This document shows, in pieces, positions 1 to 6,476 of a stretch of 7,271 nucleotides of DNA (position 1 is the first letter of the stretch; each line of letters opens with the position of its first letter). The notes under the pieces were generated by a model. It saw only the letters and a list, made by a program, of their open reading frames with translations. It did not search any database and was not told the DNA's origin. The position numbers were made by a program, and so were the translations under genes. Origin of the DNA: JAZKFP01 sp040386355. Its GTDB lineage: Bacteria; Pseudomonadota; Gammaproteobacteria; Pseudomonadales; UBA6940. The stretch is from the NCBI GenBank assembly GCA_040386355.1, contig JAZKFP010000252.1, positions 1 to 7,271 on the forward strand, in the 5' to 3' direction.

Positions 1-280
1 ACTCCCCTTGTTATATCAGCTGATGACTTCCAGTTGATTACGTCCGATTTCTAGAAATCACTAGCTTACGTGATTCCGTGCCGCCGCTTCCCACCTGGCA
101 AACCCCGAGGTCAAGCGACTTGAGCAACACGATAAAAAATGTCAAAACAAGACAGATGACCACATCGATTTAATATCAGATTAGCCCAAGCAGATCAGTA
201 AGCCAGTCTGATTTGACAAAAGTTAACAGAGCCTTAATTGACACAAGATGTAGGGGTGACCTTTGGATTTTTTTTAGTCG
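1..280. other. Non-coding stretch with short palindromes
   Basis: No reading frame here has convincing coding character. What can be seen is a perfect 14-bp palindrome (GATTTCTAGAAATC, 46-59), an overlapping hairpin (AATCAC 56-61 with GTGATT 70-75), a small stem (TCAAG 111-115 with CTTGA 119-123), and a patch at about 77-125 that is clearly richer in G+C than its surroundings. TTGACA hexamers occur at 213-218 and 238-243, but neither has a good -10 at normal spacing. The stretch may be the end region of an upstream gene, an unrecognised structured RNA, or plain intergenic DNA. I cannot decide between these. Confidence 0.4.
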
Positions 281-424
281 TTATTCACAAATTAGCTAAT
301 GACTTTTGCGTCTTAATAAAAAAGTCAGGTTTTATGCGGTTTAATGGAGTTGTTCTCATGATTTACACAAAGGATAGACAGGTTACCCACAGACTTATCC
401 ACTTGCTTGATCTTGCTTTACACA
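281..424 (+). promoter_or_regulatory. Cluster of DnaA-box-like sites upstream of nrdAB
   Basis: Against the consensus TTWTNCACA, 281-289 (TTATTCACA) is exact. Four more sites differ at one base each: 361-369 (ATTTACACA), 383-391 (TTACCCACA), 395-403 (TTATCCACT) and 416-424 (CTTTACACA). All five lie in the same orientation. The last four start 22, 12 and 21 bp apart, close to whole helical turns, so a DnaA filament or stacked DnaA could sit on one face of the DNA. In Escherichia coli, DnaA binds upstream of nrdAB and ties its expression to replication initiation. I infer the same role here. Single-mismatch sites are common in AT-rich DNA, so it is the clustering and phasing that carry the argument. 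Confidence 0.55.
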
Positions 425-436
425 CTATCTTGTGTG
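421..436. promoter_or_regulatory. NrdR box 1 (weaker, distal)
   Basis: CACACTATCTTGTGTG has outer arms CACAC and GTGTG that are perfect inverted repeats around an AT-rich centre. This is the shape of the NrdR operator (consensus acaCwAtATaTwGtgt), although the central bases fit less well. NrdR is the ATP/dATP-sensing repressor of ribonucleotide reductase genes and normally binds tandem boxes about three helical turns apart. The centre of this box is 30 bp from that of the better box downstream. It overlaps the last DnaA-like site. Confidence 0.65.
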
Positions 437-450
437 AGGAAAATCACTAA

Positions 451-466
451 GCACTATATATTGTGT
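451..466. promoter_or_regulatory. NrdR box 2 (strong) with possible promoter -10
   Basis: GCACTATATATTGTGT agrees with the NrdR consensus acaCwAtATaTwGtgt at 15 of 16 positions. It forms a tandem pair with the box at 421-436, separated by 14 bp. Its TATATA core (455-460) could also serve as a -10 hexamer, in which case NrdR would block RNA polymerase directly. No good -35 lies at 16-18 bp, so the promoter itself is uncertain. The box is about 370 bp upstream of the preferred nrdA start, farther than usual, implying a long leader or an additional promoter nearer the gene. Confidence 0.8.
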
Positions 467-837
467 TTTTGATGAAAAATGCTGGCGCCAGGCAATACTA
501 TTATTTGAGATATTTATCTTTGTAAAGATTACTCAAATGAAAGTAAAAATAGCTTTTTTAAAGGTAAATTAGTTCAATGGAGGAACGAATATAGTGTCAA
601 GGACAGATGATTTGTAACTTCTTTTAGTCATAAAAATATTTTTTAACCATACAAGATATAGCGCTGTACAAATATCAGGTTTCAGCTAAAACTTTTTATG
701 AGACCAATAAAAATAACTTCTTAGAGCTAAGTCGTTGAAACCTATTACAAATGAAGCAAGAACCCGAAATTGGTTGACCTATGAAGTGGCGAGACAACCA
801 CTTTTCAATCGCACTACAGAATAGAATGGATAAAATT
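467..837 (+). other. Long untranslated leader before nrdA
   Basis: No gene of ordinary size is visible between the NrdR boxes and nrdA. The stretch holds a 10-bp palindrome (CTGGCGCCAG, 482-491), a two-part hairpin (503-538), and a Shine-Dalgarno-like GGAGG (579-583) placed 10 nt before a GTG. That GTG opens a frame of only seven codons (594-617). These parts could make a regulatory 5' leader if transcription starts near the NrdR boxes. No known riboswitch or attenuator pattern was recognised, and a promoter within this stretch would remove most of it from the mRNA. Confidence 0.4.
503..538. repeat. Two-part inverted repeat (hairpin) in nrdA leader
   Basis: ATTTGAG (503-509) is complementary to CTCAAAT (532-538). 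Inside it, ATCTTT (516-521) pairs with AAAGAT (524-529) around a GT tip. Only a small asymmetric internal loop separates the two stems. No T-run follows directly, so it is not an obvious intrinsic terminator. It could be an RNA leader structure or a DNA operator downstream of the NrdR sites. Confidence 0.5.
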
Positions 838-3789
838 ATGTACTCTGAATCTGATCTCTCTCCAAAAAAATCTGACCCTCTTAAAACCAAAACACGAACC
901 AGTAAAAAAAATTTAAACACCATTCAAAATGATGCTGCTAATGATATTTCTGTATCTGCGCCTGGACGTATTCGCGTTATCAAAAGAAACGGTATGGTTC
1001 TACCGTATGACGAAAGCAAAGTTGCTATGGCAATGACCAAAGCTTTTCTTGCAGTAGAAGGCGAAGCAGCGGGCCAGTCAAAACGGATTCACGAAACCGT
1101 AGAAAATTTTACCGGCCAGATTACGGAAATTTTTAAGCGTCGTTTGAATGGCAGCGGCACACTTCATATTGAAGAAATTCAAGATCAAGTTGAATTAGCG
1201 TTAATGCGCGCCGGTGAACATAAAATTGCTCGTTCTTATGTGTTGTATCGCGAAGAGCGTTCCAAACAACGAACAGCTTTGGCCAAAGCCACGCAAGATT
1301 CCGATTTACCGCAATACAACGTCACGCTAGAAGATGGCAGCACTGCACCGTTGGACTATCAACGAATGCAAACATTAATTGCTGAAGCCTGCGATGGTTT
1401 AGACGATGTCGATGCAGCGAAATTATTTCGTCAATCACTTCGCAATTTTTATCAAGGTGTTGATATTCGTGATGTCACTGCAAGTTTAGTTATGACATCG
1501 CGAACCTTAATTGAACAAGAACCTAATTACTCATTCGTGAGCGCGCGTTTGCTAATGGATAATATTCGCCGTGAAGGATTAAGCTTTTTAGGTTTGGCAT
1601 CTTCCGTTACGCATAAAGAAATGAGCCATTGGTATCCAATAGCGTTACCTGCGTATTTTGAAAAAGCCATTGAACTGGATTTAATCGATCCAAAATTACG
1701 TGAATTTAATTTAGAAAAATTAGGCGCAGAAATTCGTCCAGAGCGTGATTTAAAATTTACCTATTTAGGTTTGCAAACATTATACGATCGATATTTTTTG
1801 CATCATTCAAATATTCGTTTTGAATTACCGCAAATTTTCTTTATGCGAGTTGCAATGGGATTAGCGTTACAAGAAGCAGATCCTACAGCCCGTGCTATTG
1901 AATTTTATCATGTGTTATCTGAATTCGATTATATGAGTTCAACCCCTACTCTGTTTAATTCTGGAACCTTGCGTTCGCAATTATCATCCTGTTATTTAAC
2001 AACGGTACCGGATGATTTATACGGTATTTACAACGCCATGCGCGATAACGCAATGTTATCCAAATGGGCGGGTGGTTTAGGCAACGATTGGACTTCGGTT
2101 CGTGCATTAGGCGCGCATATTAAAGGTACCAATGGTCAATCCCAAGGTGTTGTCCCCTTTTTAAAAGTGGTGAATGACACAGCGGTTGCGGTGAATCAAG
2201 GTGGCAAACGTAAAGGCGCAGTCTGTGCGTATTTAGAAACTTGGCATTTAGATATTGAAGAATTTGTAGAATTACGCAAAAACACGGGTGATGATCGTCG
2301 TCGTACGCACGATATGAATACCGCGAATTGGATTCCGGATTTATTTATGCAGCGCGTATCAGAAGATGGGGTTTGGACTTTATTTTCTCCCAACGACGTG
2401 CCGGATTTACATGATTTATACGGCAAAGCGTTTGAAGAAAAATACGTGACGTATGAAGTCATGGCCAAAGAAGGAACCATACAATTATCGAAAGAAGTTC
2501 GTGCGCAAGATTTATGGCGCAAAATGTTATCCATGTTGTTTGAAACGGGTCATCCGTGGATTACATTTAAAGATCCTTGCAATATTCGTTCACCACAACA
2601 ACATGTTGGCGTCGTACATTCTTCGAATCTATGTACTGAAATTACATTAAATACATCTGCGGATGAAATTGCGGTGTGTAATTTAGGTTCAATTAATTTA
2701 ATTCGTCATATGAAAAAAGAGGGCGACACCTGGACGCTCGACGCAGACAAAATTCAGCGCACGGTTTGCGCTGCCATTCGCATGTTAGATAATGTAATCG
2801 ATATTAATTATTACGCAGTGCCGCAGGCAAAAAATTCCAATGTAAAACATCGCCCTATTGGCCTTGGAATTATGGGATTTCAAGATGCGTTATATCAATT
2901 AAATATTCCATATGCGTCACATGAAGCTGTGGAATTTGCAGATCGCTCCATGGAAATGATTTCGTTTTATGCGATTCAAGCGTCAGTTGAATTATCCAAA
3001 GAACGCGGTCGATATCAGACTTTTGATGGTTCATTATGGAGTCAAGGAATTTTACCGCTCGATTCCATTCAATTATTAAAATCAGAGCGTGGGGAAAAAT
3101 ATTTAGATGTTGATACGAGTTCAACGTTGGATTGGGATTCATTACGTCAAGATGTTTTACAACACGGAATGCGTAATTCAAACGTCATGGCAATTGCACC
3201 GACTGCAACGATTGCAAATATTATTGGTGTATCGCAATCGATCGAACCAACCTATCAAAACTTGTATGTTAAATCGAATTTATCTGGCGAATTTACCGTG
3301 GTAAATCCGTACCTTGTGACAGAATTAAAAGCACATGGTCTTTGGGATAACGTCATGGTAAACGATTTAAAATATTACGACGGCAGTATTCAAAGTATTG
3401 AACGTATTCCACAACATATTCGCGATATTTTTAAAACTGCGTTTGAAGTAGAGCCGCGTTGGTTAGTGGATTCCGCCAGTCGTCGTCAAAAATGGATTGA
3501 TCAAGCGCAATCACTCAATCTTTATATTCGCGAACCAAACGGCCGCAAGCTTGACATTATGTATCGTATGGCGTGGATGCGCGGATTAAAAACGACGTAT
3601 TACTTACGTGCATTAGGCGCTACCAGCACTGAAAAATCGACGGTTTCTAAAGGCACATTAAATGCTGTGAACGAAAATTCTAACATTACAGAAATCGCAA
3701 ATGATAAATACGCGACCGATGATTTTGTGAGTGGGCCGGGAGCGAAGGTATGCTCCATCCTAGATCCTGATTGCGAAGCATGCCAGTAA
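838..3789 (+). CDS. nrdA: Class Ia ribonucleoside-diphosphate reductase, alpha subunit
   Basis: This large subunit reduces ribonucleoside diphosphates to deoxyribonucleotides in the cytoplasm, with NrdB supplying the radical. Numbered from the ATG at 838 (983 aa), an ATP-cone with the motif VIKRNG spans about 44-140. A second, degenerate cone-like segment lies at about 159-243, resembling the two-cone layout of Pseudomonas aeruginosa NrdA. Active-site residues match E. coli: C385 and C614 (redox pair, C225/C462), C599 (thiyl radical, C439), N597 and E601, then Y921-Y922 (radical transfer). The tail carries C972 and a final C979-x-x-C982 for reactivation by thioredoxin or glutaredoxin. I prefer 838 because GGA sits 7 nt upstream. 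The longer ATG at 781 adds 19 residues (1002 aa) without a ribosome-binding site or family resemblance. ATG 826 is a third option. The gene is intact and carries no intein. Confidence 0.98.
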   Translation: MYSESDLSPKKSDPLKTKTRTSKKNLNTIQNDAANDISVSAPGRIRVIKRNGMVLPYDESKVAMAMTKAFLAVEGEAAGQSKRIHETVENFTGQITEIFKRRLNGSGTLHIEEIQDQVELALMRAGEHKIARSYVLYREERSKQRTALAKATQDSDLPQYNVTLEDGSTAPLDYQRMQTLIAEACDGLDDVDAAKLFRQSLRNFYQGVDIRDVTASLVMTSRTLIEQEPNYSFVSARLLMDNIRREGLSFLGLASSVTHKEMSHWYPIALPAYFEKAIELDLIDPKLREFNLEKLGAEIRPERDLKFTYLGLQTLYDRYFLHHSNIRFELPQIFFMRVAMGLALQEADPTARAIEFYHVLSEFDYMSSTPTLFNSGTLRSQLSSCYLTTVPDDLYGIYNAMRDNAMLSKWAGGLGNDWTSVRALGAHIKGTNGQSQGVVPFLKVVNDTAVAVNQGGKRKGAVCAYLETWHLDIEEFVELRKNTGDDRRRTHDMNTANWIPDLFMQRVSEDGVWTLFSPNDVPDLHDLYGKAFEEKYVTYEVMAKEGTIQLSKEVRAQDLWRKMLSMLFETGHPWITFKDPCNIRSPQQHVGVVHSSNLCTEITLNTSADEIAVCNLGSINLIRHMKKEGDTWTLDADKIQRTVCAAIRMLDNVIDINYYAVPQAKNSNVKHRPIGLGIMGFQDALYQLNIPYASHEAVEFADRSMEMISFYAIQASVELSKERGRYQTFDGSLWSQGILPLDSIQLLKSERGEKYLDVDTSSTLDWDSLRQDVLQHGMRNSNVMAIAPTATIANIIGVSQSIEPTYQNLYVKSNLSGEFTVVNPYLVTELKAHGLWDNVMVNDLKYYDGSIQSIERIPQHIRDIFKTAFEVEPRWLVDSASRRQKWIDQAQSLNLYIREPNGRKLDIMYRMAWMRGLKTTYYLRALGATSTEKSTVSKGTLNAVNENSNITEIANDKYATDDFVSGPGAKVCSILDPDCEACQ

Positions 3790-3795
3790 TTGGTT

Positions 3796-3914
3796 ACCGA
3801 GCTGAAAATTATTTTCTCGGGTGTTGCGTGTTCGTGCAGCCTGCTCACGTACTTTTGAGTACGCTCCGCGGGCTTTGCTCCACGCGCCTACGAGAAAAAT
3901 ATTTTGAGCTCGGT
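3796..3914. repeat. 119-nt imperfect palindrome between nrdA and nrdB
   Basis: The 24-nt outer arms 3796-3819 and 3891-3914 (beginning ACCGAGCT and ending AGCTCGGT) are complementary except at three positions. Nested stems lie inside: GCGTG (3826-3830) with CACGC (3881-3885), AGCCTGC (3838-3844) with GCGGGCT (3868-3874, one G-T pair), and CGTACT (3848-3853) with AGTACG (3858-3863) around a TTTG tip. Almost the whole gap can fold into one long branched hairpin. The core is more GC-rich than the flanks, as in dispersed intergenic palindromic elements. In the mRNA it could protect or process the nrdA 3' end, or set the NrdA to NrdB ratio. No T-tract follows, so it need not terminate. Confidence 0.8.
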
Positions 3915-3980
3915 TTAAAGTGCGTAATTTAACAAATTTTGAAATGAGTTTTTTAAACGAATGTTTAATGGAGAATTAAT

Positions 3981-5321
3981 ATGTTGGACTGGAATCAATT
4001 CTACGAAGACGATACTTCGGTAGAAACTTCTACGCCGGTGTCGAATACGCCTAAAAAAAATGTGGAAGCTAAAAATAAATCGGCAGTTGAAAAAAAATCA
4101 GCGGCAGAAAATAGTTCAGTAGAAACGATTTCTGTGAAAAGCGCAGTAGAAGAATTGCCTGTTAAAGCGCCGCGTCGTCGTCAAAGCAGCGCAGCACCTG
4201 ACGCAAATAAAGCACTATCTTCCAGTAAATTTCTTAAAAAAGCACAAGAAGCGTTGGAAGCATTAAATATTGCACCTGGTTTAGAAGAGCTTGAGATGGG
4301 CGCAAAACGCGTACAAGTCGACGATAAACGCATGATTAATTGTCGTGCGGATTTAAATCAACTTGTACCGTTTAAATACGATTGGGCGTGGCAGAAATAT
4401 TTAGACGGATGCGCAAATCATTGGATGCCGCAAGAAATTAATATGTCAGCGGATATTAGTTTGTGGAAATCTGAAAATGGTTTAACCGCAGACGAACGTT
4501 TAATTGTAAAACGCAGTTTAGGATTTTTCTCTACCGCAGATTCATTGGTAGCTAATAATTTAGTGCTTGCGATTTATCGCCATATTACCAATCCAGAATG
4601 TCGCCAATATTTATTGCGTCAAGCGTTTGAAGAAGCGATTCATACGCATGCGTATCAATATTGTATTGAATCTTTGGGCATGGATGAAGGTGAAGTATTT
4701 AATATGTATCGCGAAGTTCCTTCGGTGGCAAAAAAAGCCGCTTGGGCATTGCAATACACGCATACACTAAGCGATCCAACTTTTGTGACGGGTGATACTA
4801 AATCCGATCAAACGCTTTTAAGAAATTTAATTGCATTTTATTGTGTGATGGAAGGTTTATTTTTCTATTGTGGATTTACCCAAATTTTATCGATGGGTCG
4901 ACGCAATAAAATGACTGGTACTGCGGAACAATTTCAATATATTTTGCGCGATGAATCGATGCATTTAAATTTTGGTGTCGACATTATCAATCAAATTAAA
5001 ATTGAAAATCCAAAGCTTTGGACGTCGGAATTTAAAGAAGAAATCATTCAAATGATTTTGGAAGGCGCACAACTTGAAATTGAATACGCCCACGATACGA
5101 TGCCACGTGGTGTACTCGGTATGAACGCGGCAAGTATGGAAGAATATTTGCAATTTATAGCCAATCGTCGTTTAGCTCAGTTGGGCTTACCAGAACAATA
5201 TCAACGCGTACAAAACCCATTTCCTTGGATGTCGGAAATGATTGACTTGCGCAAAGAGAAAAATTTCTTTGAAACACGCGTGACAGAATACCAAGTTGGC
5301 GGCGCGTTAAAGTGGGATTGA
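3981..5321 (+). CDS. nrdB: Class Ia ribonucleoside-diphosphate reductase, beta subunit
   Basis: NrdB holds the di-iron/tyrosyl-radical cofactor that starts catalysis in NrdA. All key residues are visible (446 aa): metal ligands D187, E218, H221, E291, E325 and H328, and radical tyrosine Y225 in EAIHTHAY (E. coli Y122). W148 and D324 match W48 and D237 of the radical path, and Y437 near the C-terminus matches Y356. The chlamydial class Ic enzymes have similar sequence around this motif but Phe at the radical site. Tyr here argues for an ordinary class Ia enzyme. The ATG follows GGAG by 7 nt. Residues about 12-82 form a K/S/A/E-rich, low-complexity N-terminal stretch with repeated KSAVE (33-37, 53-57), making the protein longer than E. 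coli NrdB (376 aa). The C-terminal end YQVGGALKWD is the segment expected to dock on NrdA. Probably cotranscribed with nrdA. Confidence 0.98.
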   Translation: MLDWNQFYEDDTSVETSTPVSNTPKKNVEAKNKSAVEKKSAAENSSVETISVKSAVEELPVKAPRRRQSSAAPDANKALSSSKFLKKAQEALEALNIAPGLEELEMGAKRVQVDDKRMINCRADLNQLVPFKYDWAWQKYLDGCANHWMPQEINMSADISLWKSENGLTADERLIVKRSLGFFSTADSLVANNLVLAIYRHITNPECRQYLLRQAFEEAIHTHAYQYCIESLGMDEGEVFNMYREVPSVAKKAAWALQYTHTLSDPTFVTGDTKSDQTLLRNLIAFYCVMEGLFFYCGFTQILSMGRRNKMTGTAEQFQYILRDESMHLNFGVDIINQIKIENPKLWTSEFKEEIIQMILEGAQLEIEYAHDTMPRGVLGMNAASMEEYLQFIANRRLAQLGLPEQYQRVQNPFPWMSEMIDLRKEKNFFETRVTEYQVGGALKWD

Positions 5322-5334
5322 ATTAGAAATAAAT

Positions 5335-5361
5335 GAAGGTAGGTTTTTTTTTACCTTCTTT
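5335..5361 (+). terminator. Probable terminator of nrdAB
   Basis: GAAGGTA (5335-5341) pairs with TACCTTC (5352-5358) around a T-rich 10-nt loop, and the stem is followed by TTTAAAAT. It begins 13 nt after the nrdB stop codon. The stem is short and the T-tail weak, so termination may be leaky, and some transcripts could read into the Zeta-like gene that starts 20 nt farther on. Confidence 0.5.
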
Positions 5362-5369
5362 AAAATAGT

Positions 5370-5374
5370 AAGGA
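5370..5374 (+). promoter_or_regulatory. Ribosome binding site supporting a TTG start
   Basis: AAGGA lies 6 nt upstream of TTG 5381. No ATG or GTG start exists before the Walker A motif of this frame, so the Shine-Dalgarno match decides in favour of TTG. The weak start codon would keep kinase production low. Confidence 0.6.
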
Positions 5375-5380
5375 ATCAGT

Positions 5381-5899
5381 TTGAATAAGACGTGTTTTAT
5401 TATTGCAGGGCCGAATGGAGCAGGTAAAACAACTTTTGCAAAAGACTTTTTGCCAAAAGAAGGTGAGTGCATTAACTATATCAATGCAGATTTAATTGCT
5501 GCTGGTTTATCACCTTTTGCACCAGAAAGAATGAGTATTGCAGCTGGTAAGATAATGATCCAAGAGATAGAAAAGTGCGTTAGAAGATCTGAGTCTTTTG
5601 CCTTTGAAACTACCCTGAGTGGTACTTCTTATGTCAACAAGATTAAACAGTGGAAAAACTTAGGTTATACAATTCAATTGTATTATTTTTCGCTTCCAAC
5701 TATTGAAATGGCTATTGATCGGGTCAAATATCGAGTTTCTCAAGGCGGACACAATATTCCAGAAAAAGATATAAGAAGGCGTTTTATAAGAAGTCAGACG
5801 AATTTTGAAAAAATATTTAAACCTATTGTTGACTCTTGGACAATATTTGATACATCTTCTTCATCGCTCAGAATTATTGGAGAATCGAATGTCAAATAA
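5381..5899 (+). CDS. Zeta-toxin-like P-loop kinase
   Basis: This small ATPase/kinase (172 aa, TTG start) belongs to the Zeta-toxin-like family. Classical Zeta toxins phosphorylate UDP-N-acetylglucosamine and so poison cell-wall synthesis. Visible motifs are Walker A GPNGAGKTT (10-18), NADLIA with D37 (the substrate-side Asp position), FETTLSG (75-81) with E76, and an arginine-rich segment QGGHNIPEKDIRRRFIRS (121-138) that would provide the phosphate-contacting arginines. It is much shorter than streptococcal Zeta (about 287 aa) and matches the compact chromosomal type instead. It overlaps the next small gene, an arrangement typical of a translationally coupled toxin-antitoxin pair. The substrate is not established for compact members, so toxicity is inference. 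The alternative is a housekeeping small-molecule kinase. Confidence 0.85.
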   Translation: MNKTCFIIAGPNGAGKTTFAKDFLPKEGECINYINADLIAAGLSPFAPERMSIAAGKIMIQEIEKCVRRSESFAFETTLSGTSYVNKIKQWKNLGYTIQLYYFSLPTIEMAIDRVKYRVSQGGHNIPEKDIRRRFIRSQTNFEKIFKPIVDSWTIFDTSSSSLRIIGESNVK

Positions 5900-6062
5900 T
5901 GAAAATACATACTCATATTTTACAAAGATTGGACTACAAGCTGCTAAACGTGCTGCTAGAAAAGTTATTGAGCAAGCTCATAAAGATAATAAACCAATGC
6001 CAATTTGGGATGGAGAAAAAGTGATATATCAAATCCCTCCTATACCACAGGACTCAGACTGA
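5889..6062 (+). CDS. Small partner protein of Zeta-like kinase (putative antitoxin)
   Basis: This 57-residue protein starts at ATG 5889, inside the last codons of the kinase gene and in another frame (11-nt overlap). GGAG at 5879-5882 gives a well-placed ribosome-binding site. The frame stays open upstream, but those codons overlap the kinase coding sequence and have no such signal. The sequence has an amphipathic, basic helical half (about 12-32, with AAKRAARKVIEQA) followed by PMPIWDGEKVIYQIPP, a short strand-like segment. Small proteins of this shape (helix, then a P-x-x-x-W-x-x-G-x-V segment) are familiar beside compact Zeta-like kinases, so an antitoxin or regulator role is plausible. 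It does not resemble the classical Epsilon antitoxin. Function is unproven. Confidence 0.75.
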   Translation: MSNNENTYSYFTKIGLQAAKRAARKVIEQAHKDNKPMPIWDGEKVIYQIPPIPQDSD

Positions 6063-6109
6063 ATTTAATTTATTAAAGATGTTTCATTAAGTGCAAAAAA
6101 ATTATTATA

Positions 6110-6421
6110 TCATTGCTGACTAATTTGCTGTGGAACAAGCTGATATCCCATCGCATGCATTATTGAATTTATGCTTTCAAATTTTGGATTGCCAGTTTCA
6201 GATAATGCTTTTTGAATTCCTTTTCTACTCATGCCGGTTTTTTCTGCTAACAGTGAAATGCCTTTAACACACGCAAGTACTCGCAAAGATGCAAGCAAAG
6301 CAGGCGTATTATTGTCGCTCGCATATCCCAAGAAAATTTCTGTAATATAATCATTTATTTCTTCTGGATGATTTATAAAATACTTTTCTTCAACCTGGTC
6401 CAATGTTCTGTACTCTTTCAT
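6110..6421 (-). CDS. Addiction-module antidote protein, HI1420-like (helix-turn-helix)
   Basis: This 103-residue protein has the pattern of the HI1420-type antidote family, whose partners are HI1419-type (RelE-superfamily) mRNA interferases. An N-terminal helical part (about 15-50: EEINDYITEIFLGYASDNN, then ALLASLRVLACVKG) is followed by a helix-turn-helix, ISLLAEKTG-MSRKGIQKALS (55-74), and the typical tail GNPKFESINSIMHAMGYQL (78-95). Such antidotes bind the toxin and repress their own promoter. The start at 6421 has a purine-rich stretch (GGAAAGAGAG) upstream, although the spacing is long. The toxin gene should lie immediately upstream on the same strand, but only a short remnant is found there, so this looks like an orphan antidote. 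It converges on the Zeta-like pair. Family assignment is fairly sure; present function is not. Confidence 0.85.
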   Translation of the reverse strand: MKEYRTLDQVEEKYFINHPEEINDYITEIFLGYASDNNTPALLASLRVLACVKGISLLAEKTGMSRKGIQKALSETGNPKFESINSIMHAMGYQLVPQQISQQ

Positions 6422-6476
6422 GGCTGCTTACTCTCTTTCCAAAATTGTTTTGCCATTTTAATATTTAAGTTATAAG
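6418..6476 (-). pseudogene. 3' remnant of the cognate HI1419-like toxin gene
   Basis: Read on the minus strand, a frame ends in NIKMAKQFWKESKQP followed by a stop whose TGA overlaps the antidote start as ATGA, the usual toxin-antidote junction. The peptide resembles the C-terminal helix of HI1419-type toxins (pattern D-I-x-x-A-K-x-x-W-K-x). Upstream, the frame runs straight into the inverted-repeat element at 6477-6636, and nothing toxin-like was found on its far side. I infer that the toxin lost its 5' part, probably by insertion plus deletion. The remnant is under 20 codons, so the match is suggestive only. Confidence 0.4.

Noticed and set aside
1..54. Possible C-terminus of an upstream gene (TPLVISADDFQLITSDF then stop)
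   Set aside because: Only 17 codons are visible with no recognisable family, so it cannot be told from a chance open frame.
77..103. On the minus strand, GCCAGGTGGGAAGCGGCGGC resembles the tip of 4.5S (SRP) RNA
   Set aside because: The conserved CAGGTCCGGAAGGAAGCAGC core is not reproduced, and the pairing needed for the symmetric loop is absent.
281..424. The DnaA-like cluster as a replication origin
   Set aside because: The neighbours are nrdAB rather than dnaA/dnaN/gidA-type origin genes, no AT-rich 13-mer array was seen, and most sites have one mismatch. Promoter control explains it better.
238..450. A 70-codon TTG-started frame upstream of nrdA
   Set aside because: No ribosome-binding site; the stretch is occupied by the DnaA-like sites and NrdR boxes, and the translation resembles no known protein.
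594..617. Seven-codon GTG frame after GGAGG as a real gene
   Set aside because: Too short and without supporting pattern; kept only as part of the leader finding.
2196..2534. Minus-strand frame inside nrdA, and the other frames overlapping nrdA or nrdB
   Set aside because: They lie wholly or almost wholly over the conserved RNR coding sequence in other frames, and their translations show no family pattern.
3981..5321. Chlamydia-type class Ic beta subunit (Mn/Fe cofactor)
   Set aside because: The local motif is similar, but the radical position is Tyr (Y225) and the first ligand is Asp (D187), as in ordinary class Ia enzymes.
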